Shown here: positions 24,561 through 33,606 of the stretch, piece by piece | Layout: every line of letters begins with the position of its first letter | How positions within the stretch are numbered: position 1 is the stretch's first letter | DNA from: Mangifera indica | Lineage: Eukaryota; Streptophyta; Magnoliopsida; Sapindales; Anacardiaceae | Assembly: GCF_011075055.1 (NCBI RefSeq) | Contig: NC_058146.1 | Span: forward strand, 7,750,001 to 7,814,000 | DNA length: 64,000 nucleotides | Direction: 5' to 3' | Program-made: the position numbers and the translations under genes | The notes under the pieces: model-generated | What the model saw: only the letters and a program-made list of their open reading frames with translations | Database searches by the model: none | Told to the model about the DNA's origin: nothing

Positions 24561-25112
24561 TGTAATATTTGTTTGTAAACTATAAGGGCAGTAGCGTAAT
24601 TAGGCTTAAGGATGCATGGGTCTTTTGATTTATAAGAGAGGGCAGTTTGGTAAACTTGCTGGGATGCACTTTGGTTGACCTAAGTATATAAACCTATATT
24701 TGGCCGACTAAAGCAGAGAGAATATTAAGAGAAAAGGAGGCGTGAGCTGCTGTGTATTCTTTCTCTGGTTTATGCTTCTTGTGGCTTTGTGTGGCTGCTG
24801 TGTGGCTGTGTTTGCTCTCCGGGTTCGATGTGCGTTGTCTCTACGGTGAAGTCAGGTGCTCTTTGACTTTGTATTGCCGTGTATTTGCTTGTATATTGTT
24901 TTGATGTACAGTGAGAGATACGTGTGTTTGTATATTGTAAATCGAACTTGATATTAGTGGATTTGACTAGAGGAACACCTCTGCCTTGGATGTAGGATTT
25001 CGTTTACGAGATCCGAACCAAGTAAATCGTGTTATTCTATTTTTTCCTGTTTTCCGCGTTTATATTGTTCGGATCGGATTATCTTTGGGTTCGGAAATAT
25101 AAATCTATAACA
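24561..25112 (+). repeat. Copia 5' LTR
   Basis: 552 bases, TGTAATATTT...TCTATAACA. It contains a TATA-like box AAGTATATAAACC near 24681-24693, probably the promoter of the genomic RNA. Confidence 0.95.
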
Positions 25113-25114
25113 AG

Positions 25115-25128
25115 TGGTATCAGAGCCA
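25115..25128 (+). other. Copia primer-binding site
   Basis: TGGTATCAGAGCCA, complementary to the 3' end of plant initiator tRNA-Met, two bases after the 5' LTR. Confidence 0.9.
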
Positions 25129-25398
25129 CAAAAGATCTTTCCGATCTGTGATCTTGTGACCTATTTTTGTTTCTTTTCCATTTATATTCGGCTGCTTGTG
25201 TATATCTTGAGGCGTGTTTAGTTTTCATGCTTTGCAATATATTTTTGGTGAAATATATGTGCTGTGTTTCTTGATATATGTGAATATTTTCGGAAAGATT
25301 GTGTTCTTGTTGTGAGTACTTTGCTTTCTTGGTACTGCTGTATTTTCTTTTGGTATTTGTAGGATTAAAGAAACTAAAAGAAAAAGAAAAAGAACATA

Positions 25399-28300
25399 AT
25401 GGGGTCAACAAGGTTGGAAATAGAACAGTTTAATGGAAAAAATGATTTTAATATTTGGAGGAAAAAGATGAGGGCTGTTTTGGTGCATCAAAGGTGTGCA
25501 AAGGCTTTGGAAGGTATAGATTCTTTACCTTCTGATATGACAGAATCTCAGAAGGCTGAGGTACTTGAAACTGCTTATAGCTTGCTTATTTTACATCTAT
25601 CTGATAATGTGTTAAGACAAGTTGATGATGTTAGTACTGCCGCAAAATTATGGTTGAAGCTTGAATCTCTTTATATGACTAAATCTTTGACTAATAAAAT
25701 ATATTTGAAAGAGCAACTGTTTGGTTTTAAAATGGATCCAGGAAAGTCTTTAGAAGAAAATTTAGATGAGTTTAATAAAATTACTATTAATTTGGCTAAT
25801 ATAGAAGAAAAAATTTCTGATGAAAATCAAGCCATTATTATTTTGAACTCACTGCCTGAAACTTTTAAAGATGTAAAAGCTGCTATTAAATATGGTAGAG
25901 AGTCTCTTTCTTTAGAAGATGTCTTAGGGGCTCTTAAGTCAAAAGATTTAGAAATGAAGATAGAAAAGAAAACCATAGGTGAAGGCTTGCAAGTAAGAGG
26001 CAGAACTGAAAAGAAATTTCAACAAAAAGATAAAAGATTTAATAGATCTAAATCTAGGCCAAAAAAAGTTTGTTGGAATTGTCATAAAGAAGGCCACATG
26101 AAAAGAAACTGCCCTGAAAGAAAGAAACTGAATTTTCCTTCAAATAATGAAAAACATGAGTCTGTAAATCTACTTGATGGCTATGACAGTGCTGAAGTTT
26201 TAGTTTTAACTGAGGGGTTGTCTAGGGAAGAATGGGTTTTAGATTCAGGATGCACCTATCACATGACACTTAGAAAAGACTGGTTTATAGATCTAAAACA
26301 GATAAATGGGGGAAAAGTTTTAATGGGTAATGATGATGCATGTGAGGTAACAGGTATAGGTGCTATTAAACTAAAACTTGCTGATGGTTCTATTAAAATT
26401 CTCAATGATGTTAGATTAGTTCCTAAATTGAGAAGAAACCTAATATCTTTAGGTTTGTTAGATTCCAATGGTTATTCTTATAAATCTGAAAAGGGTGTGC
26501 TTAAAATAATGAGAGGTGCTTTAGTAGTAATGAGAGCTAAATTGATAAATGGATTATACATTTTAGAGGGAACAGCTGTTAGTGACTCAATGTCTTCTAA
26601 ACCTGATAAGGTGGATGAAACTATTTTGTGGCATAAAAGGCTAGGACACATTAGTTTCTTGGGTTTGCAAGAACTTGGTAAACAAAACTTGATTAATTCT
26701 AACAGAATTTCAGCATTAGAGTTTTGTGAGAATTGTGTTTTAGGGAAGTCACAAAGATTGAGGTTTGCAGCTGCTACTCATAGATCAAAGAACATTCTTG
26801 ATTATGTGCATTCAGATCTGTGGGGTTCTCCTCAGGTACCTAGTTCTCTGTCTAATGCTCATTATTTTTTAACCTTTGTGGATGATTTTTCAAGAAGAGT
26901 TTGGGTTTATTTTTTAAAAACTAAAGATCAAGCTTTTGAGTTTTTTAAAGAATGGAAAACTCTTGTGGAAAATCAAACAAATAAGAAACTAAAAGTTTTA
27001 AGAACAGATAATGGTCTTGAATTTTGTAACAAACAGTTTACTGATTTTTGTAAACAATTTGGAATCTTGAGGCATAGAACCTGTGCAGACACTCCTCAGC
27101 AGAATGGTCTTGCTGAGAGAATGAATAAGACTATTCTGAACAAAGTAAGATGCATGTTAACTGACTCAGGATTGAGTAAGAAATTCTGGGCTGAAGCAGT
27201 TGCTACTGCTTGTTATTTGATTAATAGATCACCTTCTTCTGCTATTAATTTTAAGACTCCTATTGAACTGTGGTCTGGTAAACCACCAAATTTAAATCAC
27301 TTGAGACCTTTTGGATGCCTTGCCTATATCCATGTGAAACAGGGTAAACTGAACCCTAGAGCCTTAAAGGCTGCCTTCTTAGGATACCCTACAGGGACTA
27401 AGGGTTATAAAGTTTGGTTAATTGATGAATTAAAATGTGTGGTTAACAGGGATGTTGTGTTTAATGAATTTGCTTTTTATAAAGATCTGTTTATCTCTAA
27501 CCAATTTCAGTCTAAACAGGTTCATATTGAGGTGGAGAATTCTGACTTGAGAAATTCAGCTAGTGTTGAGTCAAGTGATGGACCTGGTTTAGGCTCAGAT
27601 CCAATTCATGCTTCAAAGTATGAAGATAGGGGTTTGAACCAGCAACCATCACAGAGTCAGAGTCAAAGTAGTTTAGACAGTGATTTTTCTGATTATCAAT
27701 TGGCTAGAGATAGGACTAGAAGAGCTATTAAACTGCCATCTAAATATGCTCATGCAGATCTTATATCATATGCATTTAATATAGGTGATTGCATTGAATT
27801 GAATGATCCTTTAAATTTCAAACAAGCCTATATGAGCAAACACAAAAAGGAATGGTTAAATGCCATGCAAGCTGAAATTGATTCTCTGCATAAAAATAAC
27901 ACATGGATTCTTGTTAAAAGACTTGAAAATAAAAGGATTATAGGTTGTAAATGGGTTTTTAAAAGAAAACCTGCTGCTCCAGGCTTTGAAAATGGAAGGT
28001 TTAAGGCTAGAGTTGTTGCAAAGGGTTTTTCCCAAGTAGAAGGCATTGACTATCATGAGATTTTTTCACCTGTTGTTAAACATATATCAATAAGACTTAT
28101 TTTATCTGCTGTGGTGTTATTTGATTTAGAACTTGAACAGCTAGATGTTACTACTGCCTTCCTTCATGGTAATCTAGAAGAGCAGATTTATATGGAGCAA
28201 CCAGAGGGTTTTGAGAAACCTGGATCTGAAGATATGGTTTGCTTACTAAAAAGGTCATTATATGGCCTAAAACAGTCACCAAGACAATGGTATAAAAGGT

Positions 28301-29376
28301 TTGATGACTATATGCTCTCCATTGGCTTTTCTAGAAGTGAATTTGATAATTGTGTTTACTTTTGTAAAACTGAAACAGGCAGCTATGTTTACTTGTTGAT
28401 ATATGTGGATGATATGCTTATTGTTTCAAAGAAAATAAGTGCTTTAACTAGGCTGAAAAAATTGTTAAAAGATGAATTTGAAATGAAAGATTTAGGACAT
28501 GCAAAAAGAATCTTAGGAATGGATATTAATAGAGATAGAATTAAAGGTATTTTAACTTTGTCTCAATCTGAATATGTTAAAAAGGTTCTTGAATTGTATG
28601 GTATGCATGATGCTAAATCTGTGAATACTCCTATAGGTGCTCATTTCAAATTGATGTCTGTTTTGCATGATTTACCTACTGATGAATCTGAATATATGAA
28701 AAAGATTCCTTATGCAAATGTGGTAGGTAGCTTAATGTATGCTATGATAGGATCCAGGCTTAATATTGCTTATGCAATTAGTTTGGTGAGTAGGTTTATG
28801 GGAAAACCTTGTAAAGCACACTGGAATGCTGTGAAATGGGTATTAAGATACTTGAAAGGGTCATGTGATTTTGGTCTTGTATATACTGCATCTGATACTA
28901 ACAGTTTACATGTTAAAGGATACTGTGATTCAGATTATGCTGCAGATTTAGACAAGAGGAGGTCTCTAAATGGCTATATTTTCACATTTGGTGAAAATGT
29001 GATAAGCTGGAAGAGTTGTCTTCAACACATTGTTGCTTTGTCTACAACAGAAGCTGAATATGTTGCATTGACAGAGGCTACAAAAGAAGCTTTGTGGCTG
29101 AAAGGTATAACAGAAGAGTTGGGACTGCATTGTGGTATTCCTGTGATCTATTGTGACTCACAAAGTGCAATACATCTGTCTAAAAATAGTGCTTTTCATG
29201 AGAGAACAAAGCATATAGATGTTAGGTTGCATTTTATAAGAGAAATTTTGTCTAGAGGTCAGGTAATTCTGGAGAAAATTGCTTCAGAGGTGAATCCTGC
29301 TGATATTTTGACAAAGGTAGTTCCAATAAATAAGTTTATGAGTGCCTTAGACTTATTGCAAATTGGAAAGTTGTGA
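25399..29376 (+). CDS. Copia gag-pol polyprotein, intact
   Basis: 1325-residue polyprotein that packages, copies and integrates the element. Domains in order: capsid (UBN2-like, residues about 5-200); zinc knuckle C225-x2-C228-x4-H233-x4-C238; aspartic protease with WVLDSGCTYHM (Asp282); pre-integrase HHCC (WHKRLGH...CENCVLGK); integrase D473 (VHSDLWG), D537 (RTDNGLEF) and E573 (NGLAERMN), the DDE triad with 35-residue spacing; reverse transcriptase with QLDVTTAFLHG and YVDD at 1002-1005; RNase H with CDSDYAAD (about 1177), STTEAEY (E1218 or E1220) and YCDSQSAIH. All catalytic motifs are intact with no stop or frameshift, rare among plant copies. Gag and pol share one frame, as usual in Copia, so gag excess must come from processing or RNA-level control. 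Confidence 0.97.
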   Translation: MGSTRLEIEQFNGKNDFNIWRKKMRAVLVHQRCAKALEGIDSLPSDMTESQKAEVLETAYSLLILHLSDNVLRQVDDVSTAAKLWLKLESLYMTKSLTNKIYLKEQLFGFKMDPGKSLEENLDEFNKITINLANIEEKISDENQAIIILNSLPETFKDVKAAIKYGRESLSLEDVLGALKSKDLEMKIEKKTIGEGLQVRGRTEKKFQQKDKRFNRSKSRPKKVCWNCHKEGHMKRNCPERKKLNFPSNNEKHESVNLLDGYDSAEVLVLTEGLSREEWVLDSGCTYHMTLRKDWFIDLKQINGGKVLMGNDDACEVTGIGAIKLKLADGSIKILNDVRLVPKLRRNLISLGLLDSNGYSYKSEKGVLKIMRGALVVMRAKLINGLYILEGTAVSDSMSSKPDKVDETILWHKRLGHISFLGLQELGKQNLINSNRISALEFCENCVLGKSQRLRFAAATHRSKNILDYVHSDLWGSPQVPSSLSNAHYFLTFVDDFSRRVWVYFLKTKDQAFEFFKEWKTLVENQTNKKLKVLRTDNGLEFCNKQFTDFCKQFGILRHRTCADTPQQNGLAERMNKTILNKVRCMLTDSGLSKKFWAEAVATACYLINRSPSSAINFKTPIELWSGKPPNLNHLRPFGCLAYIHVKQGKLNPRALKAAFLGYPTGTKGYKVWLIDELKCVVNRDVVFNEFAFYKDLFISNQFQSKQVHIEVENSDLRNSASVESSDGPGLGSDPIHASKYEDRGLNQQPSQSQSQSSLDSDFSDYQLARDRTRRAIKLPSKYAHADLISYAFNIGDCIELNDPLNFKQAYMSKHKKEWLNAMQAEIDSLHKNNTWILVKRLENKRIIGCKWVFKRKPAAPGFENGRFKARVVAKGFSQVEGIDYHEIFSPVVKHISIRLILSAVVLFDLELEQLDVTTAFLHGNLEEQIYMEQPEGFEKPGSEDMVCLLKRSLYGLKQSPRQWYKRFDDYMLSIGFSRSEFDNCVYFCKTETGSYVYLLIYVDDMLIVSKKISALTRLKKLLKDEFEMKDLGHAKRILGMDINRDRIKGILTLSQSEYVKKVLELYGMHDAKSVNTPIGAHFKLMSVLHDLPTDESEYMKKIPYANVVGSLMYAMIGSRLNIAYAISLVSRFMGKPCKAHWNAVKWVLRYLKGSCDFGLVYTASDTNSLHVKGYCDSDYAADLDKRRSLNGYIFTFGENVISWKSCLQHIVALSTTEAEYVALTEATKEALWLKGITEELGLHCGIPVIYCDSQSAIHLSKNSAFHERTKHIDVRLHFIREILSRGQVILEKIASEVNPADILTKVVPINKFMSALDLLQIGKL

Positions 29377-29440
29377 GTCTGTCTTGCAGAGGTGTTTTTT
29401 GGCTAGTTAAATTCATGTTTGAGTCTTGTAGTTTTCAAAC

Positions 29441-29451
29441 AAGGTGGAGTT
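29441..29451 (+). other. Copia polypurine tract
   Basis: AAGGTGGAGTT directly before the 3' LTR, the expected primer for plus-strand DNA synthesis. Confidence 0.85.
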
Positions 29452-30003
29452 TGTAATATTTGTTTGTAAACTATAAGGGCAGTAGCGTAATTAGGCTTAA
29501 GGATGCATGGGTCTTTTGATTTATAAGAGAGGGTAGTTTGGTAAACTTGATGGGATGCACTTTGGTTGACCTAAGTATATAAACCTATATTTGGCCGACT
29601 AAAGCAGAGAGAATATTAAGAGAAAAGGAGGCGTGAGCTGCTGTGTATTCTTTCTCTGGTTTATGCGTCTTGTGGCTTTGTGTGGCTGCTGTGTGGCTGT
29701 GTTTGCTCTCCGAGTTCGATGTGCGTTGTCTCTACGGTGAAGTCAGGTGCTCTTTGACTTTGTATTGCCGTGTATTTGCTTGTATATTGTTTTGATGTAC
29801 AGTGAGAGATACGTGTGTTTGTATATTGTAAATCGAACTTGATATTAGTGGATTTGACTAGAGGAACACCTCTGCCTTGGATGTAGGATTTCGTTTACGA
29901 GATCCGAACCAAGTAAATCGTGTTATTCTATTTTTTCCTGTTTTCCGCGTTTATATTGTTCGGATCGGATTATCTTTGGGTTCGGAAATATAAATCTATA
30001 ACA
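29452..30003 (+). repeat. Copia 3' LTR
   Basis: 552 bases, differing from the 5' LTR at four sites (29534, 29550, 29667 and 29713, approximately). It ends at the GATTG duplication. Confidence 0.95.
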
Positions 30004-30137
30004 GATTGAAACCTATATTACACAAAACCAATTAGCTTGTGTTAAGGTCCAATCCACAATACTTATATACCACTTTCTTATGTTCTATTCATTAAATGTG
30101 AGACTCTTTTTCGTTTTTTTTATTTGAGTCTCCAACG

Positions 30138-32141
30138 AGAACCAGATGATATTCAGCTCTATAGATATTACTACTATCAAAAGATAGAAATAGAACGAAT
30201 CACTCAAGAGATGCTACATTCTAGAATCATCCAAGCTAGTAGTAGCCAATATGCTTCACCTATAATCCTCATAAAAAAGAAAGATGACAAATGGAGGTTT
30301 TGTGTCGATTACCACCAATTGAACGAGGTAACTGTAAAGAGTAAACTTCCCATCCCAATAATTAAAGATTTGTTGGATGAATTGTATAGAGCAAACATTT
30401 TCTCTAAACTGGATTTAAGAGCAGGGTATAATCAAATACGAATGGAACCTGTTGATATTCATAATACAACATTCAGGATACACTCAAGCCACTAAAGAAT
30501 TTTTAGTGATGTCTTTTGGCTTAATGAACGCCCCAGCTTCCTTCCAAGCTCTCATGAACAAAATATTCTGACTGTTTTTACGAAAATTTGTGTTGGTTTT
30601 CTTTGATGGCATCTTGGTCTATAGCCTCGATCACAAGACTCACTTATGGCATTTTGAACAGGTACTACACATGCTGGAGCAACAAAAACTGCTTGTTAAG
30701 CTATCAAAGTGTGATTTCGGAAAGGTCAAGATTGCTTGTTTATGTCGCATGACAACTGGTGAAGGACTAGCAACAAACCCGAGCAAAATAGAAGTGATGA
30801 AGTCATGACCCATACCCAAAACGTTGAGAGAATTTAGAGGTTTTTTGCGATTAACTAGGTACTACAAGAGGTTCATCCAAAACTATGGGAATATCAGTTG
30901 ACATTTGACTGACTTGTTAAAGATGGATAACTCTATATGGAATATTGCCGCCCAAGAAGCCTTCGACAAACTCAAGGTGTCAATGACCATAACACCAGTG
31001 TTAGCTCTTTTTGGATTTCAAAGAGGGGTTTGTAATTGAGTGTGACAGCAGTGGCGAAGGAATGGGTGCTGTTTTGATGCAAAGAGGGAAGCCTAGAGCA
31101 TTTTTGTCCAAGCCACTCAACCGAAGGAATTTGCAGTTATCAGCTTATGAACAAGAACTACTTGGAGCAGGGCCAATACTATAATAAAGACAGACCATGA
31201 AAGCACCTACGGGAACAAAGATTGCACACTTATGTTCAGTAGAAAGGTATAACAAAGCTATTGGGACTTGACTACATGAGTCAATATAAAAGAGGGGCCA
31301 AAAATAGAGTCGCAGATGCACTAGCAAGAAGATCTGACTCGAATGTAATATACCTCCTCTCTTCTTCAATTGTCCCTACATGGATGGAAGAAGTGAAAGC
31401 TTCTTATGAAAGAGATAAAGAAGCCATGAAATTGCTACAAGCCTTAACTGTGGACCCAAAGTCGGTTCCAAATTGTGTTGCCAAACCATGGCTAATTTGC
31501 TACAAGGGGAAGTTTTATGTTGGTAGTAGTACAGGGTTGAGATATAAGCTTTTAGAGACATGTCACGAGTTTTCCCTTGGTGGGCATTCGGGAATACACA
31601 ACACATATAAAAGGCTACGGCAAAATTTTTATTGGCCAAGCCTGAGGAAGTCTGTAGTTGAATGGGTCCTTACTTGCGATGTGTGTCGAAGGTGTAAATC
31701 GGAGTCATGTGCCTATCCTAGTTTATTACAGCCACTGTCGATCCCTGCACAAGCTTGGAAGTCCATTTCGATGGATTTTGTAACTCAACTACCCAAGTCC
31801 CACGGCTATGACACAATATTTGTTGTGGTGGACAGGTTCACTAAGTGCAGCCACTTTTTTGCACTATCTCATCCTTATTCAGCTGCCAAAGTTGCTGTAG
31901 TAATCATGGGAGGTGTGCTTAAGCTACACGAAATGCTAGAAAATATAATTTCAGATCAAGATAGGCTTTTCACTGGACAATTTTGGCGCGAACTCTTCAA
32001 ACTCTTGGGTACAAAATGCAGCTAAGTACAGCTTACCATCTGCAATCGGATGGACAAGCGGAAAGAGTGAACCATTGTCTAGAGGCCTATCTAAAGTGTG
32101 TGTTTTACACAATCTCGCCAATGGTTCAAGTGGCTATATCT
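30138..32141 (+). pseudogene. Gypsy RT, RNase H and integrase, broken frames
   Basis: The continuation after the TRIM array begins PDDIQLYRYYYYQ. RT blocks include ASPIILIKKKDDKWRFCVDY and IFSKLDLRAGYNQIRME; the catalytic box reads VFFDGILVYS, so the second Asp of the usual FDD is lost. RNase H is fragmentary. Integrase (31261-32025) keeps the HHCC finger (HEFSLGGHSGIHNTYKRL...CDVCRRCKS), SMDFVTQLPKS, ISDQDRLFTGQFW and, in another frame, DGQAERVNHCLEAYL. A frame change at about 32010 and the terminal deletion make it dead. Confidence 0.8.
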
Positions 32142-32476
32142 TGCATAATGAAAGGCAAAGACTAATTGAAGACTTGTTAATAGTGAAGATCAAGAGAAGA
32201 TGACAAGTGGAAGGCCAAATTTATTTCTCTTTTATATTTAGCCACATTTTCATTTCTTTATCATGAAATAGTTGTTCTATTATAACCAGTGTCAACTGTT
32301 ACGTGAACAACCCATCATAATATAAATGAATATATGTAAAGAGAATCAATGAATAGATACAATTAAATATTCTCTACTTTTCTTCTCTTCTGTTCTTCTG
32401 CTCTGCTATTCTTGTTTCTCTTCTCTTTTTGTTGATTTCTTATGCACTCAAACCACGACCAATTCCTGACATAACA
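32142..32476 (+). repeat. Gypsy 3' LTR, left edge truncated
   Basis: Aligns with the 5' LTR from AATGAAAGGCAA to ...CATAACA, but about 10-20 bases at its start are missing, and integrase code (QWFKWLYLA) runs directly into it. There is no polypurine tract. The right end abuts the GTTTC duplication, which fixes the true element boundary. Confidence 0.8.
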
Positions 32477-32481
32477 GTTTC

Positions 32482-33606
32482 ATATCCTCTAATAGGAACA
32501 CCATCTAATTTAGCTTCAAGAGCTGTGACTTTGGATGTTGAGATTCATTTAATGATTCTGCATTAAATGAATCAAAGAAAGGGAGGGGGTTCTTATCATG
32601 TCTGCTACTTGATCATGATCAAATGTCATATAGTTCACCATCCACAACTTGCTTCCATTTCTAATGGTTCAGGGATCCCTATGTTTGTATGGAATGTGTT
32701 GTTGAATTGAAGCTTTTTGAGGTGGATGCACGTCTTTAGTTGAGAATTAGTGATAGACTTAATGAACTACTGGAATTTTTAGGTCTAAACTCTGCCATGC
32801 CTGAAAATATTCTTATTGCTTCACACATATAGGTGTTTTTTTTTTTTTAATAATATTAAATGTAGATATTTTTTAGTATAAAATTGATGCATTATAATAT
32901 AATTAAATATTATTTTATTATTAATTCAAAATTACTCGATCATATAATAATATATCAATTTTATACTTAATTTTGTATTAAAAAATATATACACATAATT
33001 TTGTTGTGTTTGTGACAGTTGATGTCTAATTTCTTTCCGGTGTGTCTTCCCTCGGTTGTATTTTTCCAAGTGTAAGCGACAAAAATTTTAGTTCTAGCCG
33101 GCAGCCCAACTAGGATTCACTGTTATTGCTTAAATTTTTACACTTGGCATCTTGAATTAACTATATTTCACTAGATTAACGAGGTTCACTCTCAATGTAT
33201 TTTAGTATTTTTGTAGCTAATTTGGCTTTCAAAGTACTGATGTATATGTGGAAGATTAACTGGTTTTCCTCCCAGACTCATCTTCAAAGTGGATTTGTGC
33301 AGCTAAGAGTCGACTTTGCCCAGATTCAGTTGCATTATCTGGTCAATATAACTCTCTTCATTTCTGCTCTCAATCACAGATTTCCTATGGAAAACTTGTT
33401 TGTGACTGCTGGCAGATGTCGGCTGAAAAGGCATGATAATAATGAAACTAAGCTAATTTGCAAAAACAATATAGCTCTATTTGCAAGTCCATAAAGCTCG
33501 CATTATTTTAGTAAAGGGAAAAGATCTTTTAATGCTATAATAATTCAAGATTTTTTCACTCCAATCTTTCCATATACATAGAATTCCCTGTTGCAAGAAT
33601 CCTAAA
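32482..33606. other. Intergenic, no gene recognised
   Basis: Sequence between the Gypsy right flank and the stop codon of the glycosylase gene. 32840-33010 is AT-rich. A short plus-strand frame at 33195-33494 has no recognisable motif and I do not call it a gene. The part close to 33606 is probably the glycosylase 3' untranslated region. Confidence 0.4.

Larger units (their letters stand above)
24561..30003 (+). mobile_element. Young, intact Copia LTR retrotransposon
   Basis: Complete element with two 552-bp LTRs, primer-binding site, one uninterrupted gag-pol frame and a polypurine tract. The target duplication GATTG is perfect (24556-24560 and 30004-30008) and lies inside an LTR of the TRIM array. 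The LTRs differ at only four positions (C/T, C/A, T/G and G/A), about 0.7%, so insertion is recent. It has everything needed for autonomous movement by reading; expression is unknown. The gag opening (EIEQFNGKNDFNIWRKKMRA) recalls the Tork/Tnt1 group, tentatively. Confidence 0.97.
23608..30137 (-). mobile_element. Tandem TRIM array (4 LTRs, 3 internal domains)
   Basis: On the minus strand this is a terminal-repeat retrotransposon in miniature, in tandem. Four LTRs of 168-170 bp (plus-strand TGTCGgGAATATAAATTGG... to ...GAGTCTCtAACA) lie at 23608-23777, 23914-24081, 24218-24385 and 24522-24560 plus 30009-30137. They alternate with three internal domains of about 135 bp. Each domain has a primer-binding site touching the LTR (GCTCTGATACCA at 23902-23913 and 24206-24217; the third is mutated at 24510-24521) and a purine tract (AAACGGGGG type) at the other end. 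There is no coding capacity. Target duplication AGAAC flanks the whole array (23603-23607 and 30138-30142). The fourth LTR is split by the Copia element and is exactly 168 bp when that is discounted. Confidence 0.92.
21180..32476 (+). mobile_element. Gypsy LTR retrotransposon, decayed and nested
   Basis: The 5' LTR is 21180-21561 (TGTCGCATTC...CATAACA) and the 3' LTR ends at 32476 with the same ...CATAACA. The target duplication GTTTC is present at 21175-21179 and 32477-32481. A primer-binding site TGGTATCATAGCC (21565-21577) follows the 5' LTR, one mismatch from the usual initiator tRNA-Met complement. Gag, protease, reverse transcriptase, RNase H and integrase remnants follow in Gypsy order. 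The frame is cut between IPLKNGVE and PDDIQLYRYY by the TRIM array at 23608-30137. The 3' third of integrase, any chromodomain and the polypurine tract are deleted. Confidence 0.9.

Noticed and set aside
33195..33494. 99-residue plus-strand frame as a gene
   Set aside because: No motif, no splice context, and it lies close behind the glycosylase 3' end; length is within chance.
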